Origin: Pirellulaceae bacterium
GTDB taxonomy: Bacteria > Planctomycetota > Planctomycetia > Pirellulales > Pirellulaceae
Assembly: GCA_020852965.1 (NCBI GenBank)
Contig: JADYZV010000185.1
Location: 89,273-153,272 of the forward strand
DNA length: 64,000 nt
Reading direction: 5' to 3'
Shown piece by piece: positions 8,881 through 18,554 of this stretch (position 1 is the stretch's first letter; each line of letters begins with the position of its first letter). The notes below the pieces were generated by a model that worked only from the letters and a program-made list of their open reading frames with translations, was not told where the DNA came from and did not search any database. A program made the translations under genes and the position numbers.

Positions 8881-11800
8881 CTACATCGCTGCAGTGTGGC
8901 TGGGGATGTTGGTGATGAAGAGTTCTTGAGGAGACAAATGCTGGCGGGCTAGGTTGACTAGGTGCTGATGGTGAGTGAAAAAAATCACCTGCGTGCGATG
9001 CGATAGCTCAGCCAACACGTGCAGTGTGGCTACAGAACGAGCGTCATCAAAGTTCATCAGGATGTCGTCAACAATCAGCGGGATCGGTTCGTGGTGTGAC
9101 AGCCAAGCTTCTAAGCTGGCCAAGCGCAGCGCCAAATATAATTGATCGCAGGTACCGTCGCTCATCCCTTCGACCAATACTCGAGTACCATTGCGAAGGC
9201 CAGCCAGTATGGGCTCTCCCTTTTCGTTGTATTCGGCTTGCAGACCGGAGTATTGCCCAAGGGTTATCTGCTGGAAGATCTGGCTGGCGCGACCGAGAAT
9301 CGGACCTTGGTTCTTTTCGCGATGTCGCTCGATGGCTGCTTTGAGTACGACGGCGGCTACACGGCGCACGGCCAGCGATTGCAGTTCGACCTCCAATTGC
9401 GCGGCGATACTTTCGCACTGGGCATTCGCTTCAGCGGCTCGGCTGCTTCCGTCGAATTTCTGTAGCTCGATCTCGGCGGCACGAATCTGTCCAATGACGG
9501 CATCGCGCTGCTCTTTCAATTCAGCCAATGTCTGCTCAGCGAGAGCCATTCGCTGTTGGAGCGATTGTTCGCAACTCAACTCTTTTTCCACTTCGGCTAC
9601 AAAGTCAGGCAAGGTGGCTCCGGCACAAAAACCGAGTATTTCGTCTTCTAATTCGCTGGCGGCCAGCTCGTGCTCGCGGCGCTCACGAGCTTGATCGGCT
9701 GCGGGGGCGAGTTGATCGTAGTCGCTGACTTGCGCTTGTCGCAGCATCTCGTCGAGCTGAATCTTGGCTTGTTCGCCGCGCTGCTGCGCTTGTTGGAGCG
9801 CCAGGGTCAATTCGGCTTGACGCGCGATCAAGCCTTTGTGCTCGCGGTCGGCCACGCGAGCTTGTTCCAATTGTTGGACTAGCGCGCTAAGCGCCTGTTC
9901 GGCCGGCAGCTTGTGCAATTCGGGGGCGATCGCGGCGCACAGCGAGGCTACATCGGTTGAAAACAATTGTGCATCGCGATCGATGTGCTGCAAGCGCGTG
10001 CGGAAGCGATCGACCTCCTTGAATTTGGAAAATAGATCTCCTAGCGTATCCAAGCGGTTGTTGGCTTGCTCGGGGAGTGCGCTCTGTTCTAAGCCCAGGC
10101 GTTCCATTTCACTGGCCCACTCGCTTTGCAAATCGCCCAATTCGGTTTCGAATCTAGCGAATTCGGCTTGAGCCGCAGCCAATTTGGCTCGATCGTCGCG
10201 CAGTTGATCGTTCCATTGCTCGTGGCGGCTGACCTGGCTGGTCAGTTCGGTGAGTTTATCATCGACCCATTGCGTTAATTCAAGCAACGCGGGTTGTTCC
10301 GCCTTCTTGGGAGAGGATGAATGGGGATTTCTGTTAGAGCTTACGGGATCCAGCGTGTCGCGTATCTGTTTCAGTCGCTGGGTCAATTCGGTTAGCTGCT
10401 TCCGCTTGTGCGTGCAGTCTGATTCGAGCTGTCGCAGTTGCTTGAGTTGCTGTGAGAGCTGGTCTAGTTGTCGTAGCCAGTCCTGCATTTCATCGGGAGC
10501 TAGCGGAGTGATACCCGTTGGAGTCCACAATGCCTGCCAACGTTGCTCGATTTCCGCTCGCTGCGATTGCGTCTGTTGAAGTTCTGCTTGTCGTTTGGCA
10601 TAGCGTGTAGAGATCTGGGCAAGATCGTTGTGCAGCTTAGCTTTGGTGGCTACGCGATTGGCGTCGGTTCGCAAGGCATCGGCGATTCGATCCGCTTCTA
10701 GGACCGCATGCTGATAGGCGCTAGTCAAATCGCTCGACTCAGGGAAGTTCTTCAAATAGTCATGCAGCGCGGTGTCGTCTGTGGTTTTAGATTCCCAAGT
10801 GGCAACGAACAGTTGCCAGCCATATTGTCTGAGTCGTCGCATGCGATCCAGTTCGGCCAGAGTGGGGACCGCTTGTCCCGATTCGAGCTGCGACAACTGA
10901 GCCGACAAGGCGTCGCGCTGCTGTTCATCTTCGGCTAGTGTGCGATTCAATGCCTGCAGTTGACCATCGGCGGTAGAGAATTCCGTTTCGAAACGGTCGA
11001 GGCTAGCTGAGGAGGGGAGCGGTAGACATTCCAACTCCGTCAATTGTCCGGAGAATAGTGGAAGTTTCTTGAGAGCCAATTCGACTTGACGTTGCATTTT
11101 GCCGCGGTCTGCTTCGGCTTGGTTCAGCTCCGCTTGCACGTCCCCTTGTTGTTGAACTGCGCGCAACGAGGCGCGGAGCGCGGGTAGATCGAAGGTGATT
11201 GGTTGGACGGATAGGCGTTGCTCGCCACTGCTGATGTCCAATTGAAGTTGTTCGCAATTTTTGCGTTGGGCTTGCAAGCGTTCGAGTTGCCGCTGGAGTT
11301 GAGTTCCTAGACTGCGGATCTTGACCGTTTTGTCTCGAGGCAGACGTAGTTCTTCGATGGTGGACAGGTCGGGGCTGCGATCGAGCTCGCGCATGAGTTC
11401 TTGAGCTTCGCTTTCGCTGTCTCGGCAGCGAGCTTCGACCGCAGGCCGATCTACGAGCGACTTGCGAATACCGCCAACTCGATCGCGCAGTGCTTCGATC
11501 GCGTCGAAGGCGGCGAGGATCGCCGGCGGCACGATCAGAGATTCCAATTGAGCTGCGATCTTCGCCAGTTCGGTAGTTGCACCACTGGATTGCATCTGAC
11601 CAGTTTTCAGTTCGAGCAGCAGCTCGTTTGTGTGTTTTGCAAAGTCGCCTTCTAAACGCGGCACGTGTGCCAGAAGCTGTAGTTTCTGTTTACGAGTCTT
11701 CCAGCGATCGATGGGTGCCGAGGCCGATTCGATGCGCTGTAGTCGAGTCAATTCAGCTTGGATTTGGCTGAGCTGCTGATCGAGCTCGGCCTTGCGCTGC

Positions 11801-12453
11801 CGTTGCTGTTGGTGCTGTTGGTCACAGGTTTTCCAAGTATCGACGGTCTCTTGAGCGGCCCCAACCGCTTTGCGATGTTCGAGGTAGTCTTGCAAGTGTT
11901 GCTGAATGGAACCGCTGCGGAGCGTACTTTTGAGCAGTGCGTCGGCCTCTGTTTGAAGGTCGTTTTGCAACTGCTGTAGATTGACGACGCCAGCTCCGGC
12001 GGCGAACAACAACTCTCCCAATCGCCCTTTTCCAGCAGCGATGTCCTGTCCCCCCTCGCGCAAACGATGGTGGTTAATTCCGAACATCGACTGGAAGAAC
12101 TCCTGGTCGACATCCCCCATGAATCGCAGCAGCGCATCGTCCGCAACAGGCTCTTGATCTTGGCCACAGCGCAGCGATAGCTTTTGAGCCTTGCGGCGCA
12201 CGGAGGTTAGCTGTGTGCCATCGCTGTGTTCTAAACGCGCGCCAACGCGTAGCGACTTGTAGGGATGCTGGAAATCGTCGGGAGTGCTTGAGGGAAAGCC
12301 GTATAGGAAATGAGTGATCGCGCGCAGCGATGAACTCTTCCCCGCCTCGTTGGGGCCGTACAGAATATGCAGCCCGTGCGAACCCGCCGACAAGTCGAGT
12401 TGACAATCGGTAAACGGCCCGAAGGCGATCAATTGGAGTTCAGCAATCTTCAC
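8881..12453 (-). CDS. YhaN-like AAA family ATPase (SMC/Rad50-type)
   Basis: N-term FGPFTDCQLDLS..HILYGPNEAGKSSSLRAI (Walker A), long coiled coil, C-term DGTCDQLYLALRLASLE...PLIVDDILMNFDDAR (signature and Walker B). Confidence 0.9.
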   Translation of the reverse strand: MKIAELQLIAFGPFTDCQLDLSAGSHGLHILYGPNEAGKSSSLRAITHFLYGFPSSTPDDFQHPYKSLRVGARLEHSDGTQLTSVRRKAQKLSLRCGQDQEPVADDALLRFMGDVDQEFFQSMFGINHHRLREGGQDIAAGKGRLGELLFAAGAGVVNLQQLQNDLQTEADALLKSTLRSGSIQQHLQDYLEHRKAVGAAQETVDTWKTCDQQHQQQRQRKAELDQQLSQIQAELTRLQRIESASAPIDRWKTRKQKLQLLAHVPRLEGDFAKHTNELLLELKTGQMQSSGATTELAKIAAQLESLIVPPAILAAFDAIEALRDRVGGIRKSLVDRPAVEARCRDSESEAQELMRELDRSPDLSTIEELRLPRDKTVKIRSLGTQLQRQLERLQAQRKNCEQLQLDISSGEQRLSVQPITFDLPALRASLRAVQQQGDVQAELNQAEADRGKMQRQVELALKKLPLFSGQLTELECLPLPSSASLDRFETEFSTADGQLQALNRTLAEDEQQRDALSAQLSQLESGQAVPTLAELDRMRRLRQYGWQLFVATWESKTTDDTALHDYLKNFPESSDLTSAYQHAVLEADRIADALRTDANRVATKAKLHNDLAQISTRYAKRQAELQQTQSQRAEIEQRWQALWTPTGITPLAPDEMQDWLRQLDQLSQQLKQLRQLESDCTHKRKQLTELTQRLKQIRDTLDPVSSNRNPHSSSPKKAEQPALLELTQWVDDKLTELTSQVSRHEQWNDQLRDDRAKLAAAQAEFARFETELGDLQSEWASEMERLGLEQSALPEQANNRLDTLGDLFSKFKEVDRFRTRLQHIDRDAQLFSTDVASLCAAIAPELHKLPAEQALSALVQQLEQARVADREHKGLIARQAELTLALQQAQQRGEQAKIQLDEMLRQAQVSDYDQLAPAADQARERREHELAASELEDEILGFCAGATLPDFVAEVEKELSCEQSLQQRMALAEQTLAELKEQRDAVIGQIRAAEIELQKFDGSSRAAEANAQCESIAAQLEVELQSLAVRRVAAVVLKAAIERHREKNQGPILGRASQIFQQITLGQYSGLQAEYNEKGEPILAGLRNGTRVLVEGMSDGTCDQLYLALRLASLEAWLSHHEPIPLIVDDILMNFDDARSVATLHVLAELSHRTQVIFFTHHQHLVNLARQHLSPQELFITNIPSHTAAM

Positions 12454-12480
12454 GGTGATTTCTATATATGGTTTTGAAGT

Positions 12481-12590
12481 ATTGGACCCCTGTGAGCTTG
12501 CCTCACAGGTGAACGAGTTTTGGAGCTAGATGCGTTCGCCATAAGCATTGGACCCCTGTGAGCTTGCCTCACCGGTGAACGAGTTTTGGA
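12481..12590 (+). repeat. Two CTTGC-loop hairpin repeats (66-bp spacing)
   Basis: TTGGACCCCTGTGAGCTTGCCTCACAGGTGAACGAGTTTTGGA at 12482 and a near copy at 12548. Confidence 0.9.
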
Positions 12591-12625
12591 AATAGATCGA
12601 GGGCCTCACCAACGCCCCCATTTTT

Positions 12626-12660
12626 CCATCCGCTCGCCACCTCAGGTGGCGAGCGGATGG
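12626..12660. repeat. Perfect palindrome, 16-bp arms, 3-nt loop
   Basis: CCATCCGCTCGCCACC-TCA-GGTGGCGAGCGGATGG. Confidence 0.9.
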
Positions 12661-12804
12661 GAAAGTGGTAAGGCCAGGGTGTTTTAAACGTGCTCTACTC
12701 ATAAAACTTGGCTCACGCCAGACAAGCTGTCATGGGGCCGATGCGGAATCGAGATGTATGGTATAGCGAGCCGCGCGGGAGGGTAGCTTACAATTTGATT
12801 TAAT

Positions 12805-14133
12805 TTAAGGAGGTGAATCTGTAGTGCCGTGTTGCAGACGGTGAGTCAGCAGGGATTCGGCTTGGGACAATACTCCGGCCAGCCAGTCATCGGCTTGGGG
12901 ATCGTCTTGATCAGCGGCCTGAGTGAAGTTGAGTGTGCCGGGTTTTGTGGCCGCTCCTACGAGGCTCTTTAATTCGGGGGGGAGCTTGTTGATCACTGGC
13001 TGGAAATCAAAGCCGAGCGCATCGAGCTGCTGAGGCTGTGTGCGCAGTTGAGCGAAGAGTTCGGTTAGCTCGCCCAGGGCGGCTTCGTCAATCATTGGAG
13101 TCGTACCGCCGCGAACCGGCAAGCTGGTGTGCAACTTTACTTTTTCAATCCACAGTTTTCCTTGGCCAATGTCGAGCGCGAGGCCACGCACTTGATGGAT
13201 CCAGTGATCTTGGTACGCTTGCAGTTCACGATGCAGCTTGGTGGCTCCCACGAGTTCGACCCGTACGGCCAGCGGCTTGCTTTCTGAACCGAGCACTAAT
13301 CGCGAGAGGTGACCGCTGACGCAACTGAGTACGTCATCGGAATGCTGGACGGAACTGACGTCTACTTGGGCAGTCTCCCAACGCATGACATCGAGCGGAT
13401 GAAAAACCGGTTCCAAACGACGATCATCGTGCACGGTAACAACGTAGCATCCCTTGGGGCCGCTCTCGCGAATATGCCTCCCCTGAATGTTGCCGGAAAA
13501 GGCGACAAACGGATCTTGGCAAAGAACTTCGCGCTTGTGAATATGCCCCAAGGCCCAGTAGTCGTAGCCTTTGAGCTTAAGCCCGTCGAGCGAACAGGGA
13601 GAGTAGCGATCGTGCCCTTCGCGGCCTTCGGCGCTGGTGTGCAAGAGGCCGATGTTCAAGCACCCTCGCTCGGCGGCTGGATAGGCTTGCGACAGATCTT
13701 CGAGTACACACTCGGTTGCGAAGCTCTGTCCATGAATGGCCACATCGAGCGTTTCCAAGTGGACGGTTTGTGGTTTTTTGTGCGATAGGAGCGTGACGTT
13801 GTCCGGGAGCGGTAGAGATCGCGTCATCTTGTTGGCCGCGTCGTGATTGCCCGCGATGAAGATTAGGGGGATGTCTGCTGCGCGCAGTCGCGTGGCCTGC
13901 TGGACAAAGTACATACCGGTCTGGAAGTTTTTCCAGTCACCGTCATACAAATCGCCGGCGATAAGTACAAATTGGACTTGTTGCTCGATTGCCAGATCGA
14001 CCAAGTTGCTCAGCCCCTCGCGCGGGGCCCGACGAATTTCGTCGACGGGTGCTCCTTCGTACCGCTGCAAGCCCTTGAGCGCGCTGTCTAAATGAATATC
14101 GGCGGCGTGGATGAATTTGAAAATGGTGAACAG
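12805..14133 (-). CDS. YhaO-like DNA repair exonuclease (Mre11/SbcD metallophosphoesterase)
   Basis: ORF track (TTG at 14070) misses motif I; in-frame upstream reads (L)FTIFKFIHAADIHLDSALKGLQRYEG. Also VLIAGDLYDGDWKN, IAGNHDAANK, ALGHIHKRE. Pairs with YhaN-like gene downstream. Exact start uncertain (no ATG/GTG/TTG before the motif). Confidence 0.85.
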   Translation of the reverse strand: MFTIFKFIHAADIHLDSALKGLQRYEGAPVDEIRRAPREGLSNLVDLAIEQQVQFVLIAGDLYDGDWKNFQTGMYFVQQATRLRAADIPLIFIAGNHDAANKMTRSLPLPDNVTLLSHKKPQTVHLETLDVAIHGQSFATECVLEDLSQAYPAAERGCLNIGLLHTSAEGREGHDRYSPCSLDGLKLKGYDYWALGHIHKREVLCQDPFVAFSGNIQGRHIRESGPKGCYVVTVHDDRRLEPVFHPLDVMRWETAQVDVSSVQHSDDVLSCVSGHLSRLVLGSESKPLAVRVELVGATKLHRELQAYQDHWIHQVRGLALDIGQGKLWIEKVKLHTSLPVRGGTTPMIDEAALGELTELFAQLRTQPQQLDALGFDFQPVINKLPPELKSLVGAATKPGTLNFTQAADQDDPQADDWLAGVLSQAESLLTHRLQHGTTDSPP

Positions 14134-14253
14134 CCTTTGATGTAGCGAAACGCGGTGAGGTGTTTGAACGAGTCGTCAAAGTGCGTGAGAATAGAAATAT
14201 AGGCATTGCCGGTGGTTTGGGCCATGACGTTGAGCGGATGCGTTTGCGACTTT

Positions 14254-14331
14254 ATCCGTGCTCCGGCTCTGCCATCCGTGCTTCCACAGCGACAGGAAAA
14301 CTAGCACGGATGGCAGAGCCGGAGCACGGAT
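14254..14331. repeat. Perfect inverted repeat, 29-bp arms, 20-nt loop
   Basis: ATCCGTGCTCCGGCTCTGCCATCCGTGCT ... AGCACGGATGGCAGAGCCGGAGCACGGAT. Confidence 0.92.
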
Positions 14332-14484
14332 GACAGGCTGGGAAAATGCAAAAGGGTGTTGGAACGTGCTTCCTAGAGCGTCTGCTTGGACTGGACAATT
14401 GTCGCGTGGACGAGGAAAATATGAAATCAGATTGGTAATCGCTGCGGGGGACACTGGAGGGGGCGGATCGATCAACGGCTAGGT

Positions 14485-14810
14485 AGAAAACTGATTCACC
14501 GGCGAGGCAAGCTCGCAGGGGTCTAACAAACGGCTCGATTGATTACTGATTCACCGGCGAGGCAAGCTCGCAGGGGTCTAAGTAACGGCTCGATTGATTA
14601 CTGATCCACCGGCGAGGCTAGCTCGCAGGGGTCTAAGAAACGGCTCGATTGATTGCTGATCCACCGGCGAGGCAAGCTCGCAGAGGTCTAAGAAACGGCT
14701 CGATTGATTACTGATCCACCGGCTAGGCGAGCTCGAATGGGTCTAAGAGACGGTTAGATAAGATAGAAAAGTGACTCACCGGCGAGGCAGGCTCGTAGGG
14801 GTCTAAGTAA
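14485..14810 (-). repeat. Tandem array of six CTTGC-loop hairpin repeats, 55-bp period (last spacing 60)
   Basis: CTGATYCACCGGCGAGGCAAGCTCGCAGGGGTCTAA at 14491, 14546, 14601, 14656, 14711 (diverged) and 14771. Confidence 0.92.
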
Positions 14811-14842
14811 TAGTCCGAACGCTTCGAAAGCGAAATGCAAGC

Positions 14843-17629
14843 ATGACCGACCGCATGCGGTTTTCCGAAATGGCTGGCATCCAAGCTCAGCGCGAGGAGA
14901 TGGAATCGATTTGGCCACTGAACGCAGTACTGTGCTTGTTGGGCGCGTCGGTATTGGGCGTGGCCTTCTATTTTCTTGATCCTGCAGATCCGCGACCACT
15001 ATACAACCCGTGGAGCTATGCAATCGCGACACCGATCGTGCTGCTGGTGCTATCGGCGCTGCTCAGCACGGTGGTCAGCCGCGTGGTCGAGAAGTCGATG
15101 CAAATGGCCTTTCTGCTCAGTGTCCTGATCCACTTGGTGTTGATGGTAGCCGCCGTGAATGTGGTCATCTTTTCACGCATGTGGCCCGACGTGCTCGATT
15201 CTTTGGCGCAGCAGCGCGAAGAACTCAAACGAGAAAAGCTGCAAGCCAAACAGTACATTCGTCTATCGAATACTACGCAAACAGGGCGTCGTCCGGACTA
15301 TCTGAGGCCGGTCGAGACCGTGCATCAGCCGACCGAGGTCGAACCGGTCGACACGCCCATGTTGACGCTGGCTCGCTCCGATCGAGCTAATCTGGTGAGC
15401 CCATCGCCTAAGATCGAGTTGAGCCATACGCCGCATCTGCTCGAGCGCAATCAGCCAGCGACCTCCACTCCCCGCAGTACAGAGCAAGCGGCTTCGTTGT
15501 CGAGAAGCCTATCGAATACTCCGCGTTTGAAAACTTCTGCACCGATCCCTGAGTCTCAAGTGCTCGAGCTTTCCGAGCCCGCCGCGTTGGCCCCTTCGTC
15601 GTCAGCCTTGGCACGCAAACAGCCGCGACAGGCAGCCGAGCTGTCTCGGGCACCCAGGCTGCCCAGTGCTGGCACAGCCGCCGCGTCAGGGTTGACTACA
15701 CCGCGAGAACAGCGGCGTAGTGCAGCGGCGCAAGTCCCCAGACCGAGTGTAAACGATACGGCCGTTTCATTGCCGCGCAATACTGCTGGAGGCACGTTGG
15801 GGTCCGCCGGCCCGAGCTCGTTGCCGGTTCGCGGGATGGAATCGATCGGGAGTACCGATCCGGTTCCCAGTCAGGAGGTCGTGCTAGGTGCGGTTTCCGC
15901 TCAGCAGCGTCGCTCGTCCGTGCAACGCTGGCGCGCCAGTCAACTGCCTGAACTCGGAGCACCGCAAAGCCTTAGTGCGTCGGAGCAGCGTCGTTTATCG
16001 AGCGGTTTTCAAGGGCGCTCGCCAGCCCAATTGTCGCAAGCGCAAGAGGAGGGCGCGGCGGCCGTGCGCGATGTGGCTGGACTCAGCGGTGCCGATCTGG
16101 AGTTGGAGCGATCTTCGATTAGCCGTAGCGGTCAGCCGGGACCGACCGTGGTGCGCGGGGTTGACGAGCTGCTTAGTCAGCTTGAAACGCAGGCTGACGC
16201 AGCGTCTTTGGACACCGCGCAGGGTGCCAAGACCTCAGACGCTGTTGCCGCGCTCGATGCAGCAGCCAGTTTAACGCTATCGCGACGCGGTGGCGCTACG
16301 GGAAGTGCAATGAACGGTCTCGCTCCGCCTTCAACACTACTGGATATCGAGCAAACGTCTGGCGTTGGCGGTATTGCTCCTAAGCCGAATCCAATCGGTG
16401 GATTGATCAATCGCCGCGATGTGGCGCTCGACGATTGGGCACCTCCGCAACTCGAATCGCAGCGGTTCGCGCGGCAAGACATCGGTGGTCCGCTGGCGGC
16501 CGGCCAAGTCGCTTTGCCCAAGCCCGCGTTTCAACAGCGCATCGATCGGCTCAAGGATCGCAATCCGCGAGACGAATCGTGGCTCGCCCCTCAAACCGAG
16601 TTGGCCATCGAACGCGGTTTGGAGTTTTTGGCCAAACACCAACGTTCCGATGGCTCATGGCGACTGCAAGACTTCGATACTCAGGTACTCATGCGCAGCG
16701 ATACGGCGGCGACAGGTTTGGCACTGCTATCCTTTCAGGGTGCCGGCTATACCCACAATCAATTCAAGTATGCGGGGACCGTTAAAAGAGCAGTACAGTT
16801 TTTGGTAAGTCATCAGCGGGCCAATGGCGATTTATACATTCCACAGGACCCGGCATCGGACCAGAACGCTTGGCTGTACTCGCACGGAATCGCCTCATTG
16901 GCGCTGTGTGAAGCGGTGGGGATGACACAAGACGAGCAACTACGACCTGCAGCTCAGAAGGCGATCGACTTTATGGTCGCCAGCCAAGATCCGCAACTCG
17001 GCGGCTGGCGTTATCGTCCCGGGGCGGGGGCAGATACCAGCGTTACCGGTTGGTTCATGATGGCTTTCAAAAGTGGGCAACTGGCGGGCTTGAACGTTCC
17101 TGAAACGACATTCGATGCGATCGAGAAGTATTTGGCGGCCAGCCAGGCACCGAGCGGCGAAGCCTATTTGTATCGCTATAATCCGTATGCTGCCGACACG
17201 CCACAGCAGCGTCATGGTCTGGCCCCCACATCGGTCATGACCAGCGTTGGTCTGTTGATGCGACTCTATTTTGGCTGGAAACGCGATCGTGCCGAGATGA
17301 TGGACGGAGCGGATTACCTATTGGCACATCCCCCCGAAAACGGCAGCCTGGCAGCCAGTCGTCGCGATACGTACTACTGGTACTACGCTACCCAAGTCAT
17401 GTTTCACATGCGCGGCGAGCGTTGGGAGAAATGGCACGATCGACTCTACCCACTGCTGATCAATAGCCAAGTCGTCGACGGGGAGCTAGCGGGAAGCTGG
17501 GACCCGAACTATCCCACACCCGATTTATGGGCGCGTTATGGCGGTCGCTTGTACGTGACGACCCTCAATCTATTATCATTAGAGGTCAGCTATCGCCATT
17601 TGCCACTCTACGAGGCGGCTGCGCAATAA
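14843..17629 (+). CDS. Membrane protein with C-terminal prenyltransferase/squalene-oxidase (terpene-cyclase-like) repeats
   Basis: N-term TM helices; Ser/Ala/Pro-rich linker; C-term AIERGLEFLAKHQRSDGSWRL, AVQFLVSHQRANGDLYIP, AIDFMVASQDPQLGGWRYRPGAGADTSVTGWFMMA. Confidence 0.85.
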   Translation: MTDRMRFSEMAGIQAQREEMESIWPLNAVLCLLGASVLGVAFYFLDPADPRPLYNPWSYAIATPIVLLVLSALLSTVVSRVVEKSMQMAFLLSVLIHLVLMVAAVNVVIFSRMWPDVLDSLAQQREELKREKLQAKQYIRLSNTTQTGRRPDYLRPVETVHQPTEVEPVDTPMLTLARSDRANLVSPSPKIELSHTPHLLERNQPATSTPRSTEQAASLSRSLSNTPRLKTSAPIPESQVLELSEPAALAPSSSALARKQPRQAAELSRAPRLPSAGTAAASGLTTPREQRRSAAAQVPRPSVNDTAVSLPRNTAGGTLGSAGPSSLPVRGMESIGSTDPVPSQEVVLGAVSAQQRRSSVQRWRASQLPELGAPQSLSASEQRRLSSGFQGRSPAQLSQAQEEGAAAVRDVAGLSGADLELERSSISRSGQPGPTVVRGVDELLSQLETQADAASLDTAQGAKTSDAVAALDAAASLTLSRRGGATGSAMNGLAPPSTLLDIEQTSGVGGIAPKPNPIGGLINRRDVALDDWAPPQLESQRFARQDIGGPLAAGQVALPKPAFQQRIDRLKDRNPRDESWLAPQTELAIERGLEFLAKHQRSDGSWRLQDFDTQVLMRSDTAATGLALLSFQGAGYTHNQFKYAGTVKRAVQFLVSHQRANGDLYIPQDPASDQNAWLYSHGIASLALCEAVGMTQDEQLRPAAQKAIDFMVASQDPQLGGWRYRPGAGADTSVTGWFMMAFKSGQLAGLNVPETTFDAIEKYLAASQAPSGEAYLYRYNPYAADTPQQRHGLAPTSVMTSVGLLMRLYFGWKRDRAEMMDGADYLLAHPPENGSLAASRRDTYYWYYATQVMFHMRGERWEKWHDRLYPLLINSQVVDGELAGSWDPNYPTPDLWARYGGRLYVTTLNLLSLEVSYRHLPLYEAAAQ

Positions 17630-17798
17630 ACTCGAAATGGCCTTGCCCTTCAGAAACGAGGCTCCCGCAAGGGCGCAGAGCTCGCAAAGAATTCAATTGG
17701 AGTTGCTTTGCGCATTCGCGTGAGATTGGAGAGCTAATGACGACCGATTTTTCCGTATCAACTATCAAGCCCCTTGCATTTCTACGAGAGACACCAAC

Positions 17799-18554
17799 AT
17801 GCTGATCCGACCGTCTAGTTTCTTTCTTGTACTTGCCTATTTAACGATGACCGGCTCCAGTTGGGCCCAGGATTACTCGCCTAACCCCAAGGTGCCTGAT
17901 TCCATTGACAACATACGCGCTGCCGTCGATGACACGGGGCCGGGCTGGCGCTCGCTGGGCGAAAAGGACTTTACCCACGTCAACAGCGCACCGGACACCT
18001 GGACTTGGAAAGAGGGAGTGCTGCATTGCACGGGGCAGCCGGTGAGCGTGCTGAGAACTACGGAACAAGTCGCCAATTTTGAAATGGTCGTCGAATGGAT
18101 GCACGAAAAATCAGCCGGCAACTCAGGAGTCTTCGTGTGGTGTACTCCCAAATCGATCGAGCAGCTCACTCAAGCTGGTAAGCCTGGATTGCCCAAAGGG
18201 ATTGAAGTACAGATACTCGATCATGGCTATACGCAGTTGATCGAGAAGCAGGGAAAGTCGACAGCCTGGTTCGGCACCAATGGCGACGTATTTGCGGTAG
18301 GAATCAAGATGACTCCCTTTCCGCCACTTTCCCCTGATGGCTCGCGCAGTTTTCCGCGACAGCATCGAGCCAAGGGACATGGACACTGGAATCAGTACTA
18401 TATTCGCGCCATCAACGGCGAAGTGCGACTGTGGGTCAACGGCGAAGAAGTCTCCGGTGGGACCGCAATCGAGCCTGCGCATGGGTATCTGAGTTTGGAG
18501 AGTGAAGGGTCTCCGATTCAGTTTCGCAAGCTCCGCATTCGCGAATTGCCGTAA
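17799..18554 (+). CDS. DUF1080 (3-keto-disaccharide hydrolase-type) secreted protein
   Basis: Signal peptide; WRSLGEKDFTHVN..., GVLHCTGQPVSVLRTTEQVANFEMVVEWMHEKSAGNSGVFVWCTP, GIEVQILDHGY, ...EVSGGTAIEPAHGYLSLESEGSPIQFRKLRIREL. Confidence 0.9.
   Translation: MLIRPSSFFLVLAYLTMTGSSWAQDYSPNPKVPDSIDNIRAAVDDTGPGWRSLGEKDFTHVNSAPDTWTWKEGVLHCTGQPVSVLRTTEQVANFEMVVEWMHEKSAGNSGVFVWCTPKSIEQLTQAGKPGLPKGIEVQILDHGYTQLIEKQGKSTAWFGTNGDVFAVGIKMTPFPPLSPDGSRSFPRQHRAKGHGHWNQYYIRAINGEVRLWVNGEEVSGGTAIEPAHGYLSLESEGSPIQFRKLRIRELP

Noticed and set aside
8881-14133. YhaN/YhaO-like pair as a novel defence system
   Set aside because: This two-gene arrangement is a familiar Rad50/Mre11-like repair pair and no extra effector gene accompanies it here.
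14485-14810. CRISPR array
   Set aside because: Regular 55-bp period, but the spacers are repeated too (GAAACGGCTCGATTGATTA), so it is a simple tandem repeat; no cas genes nearby.
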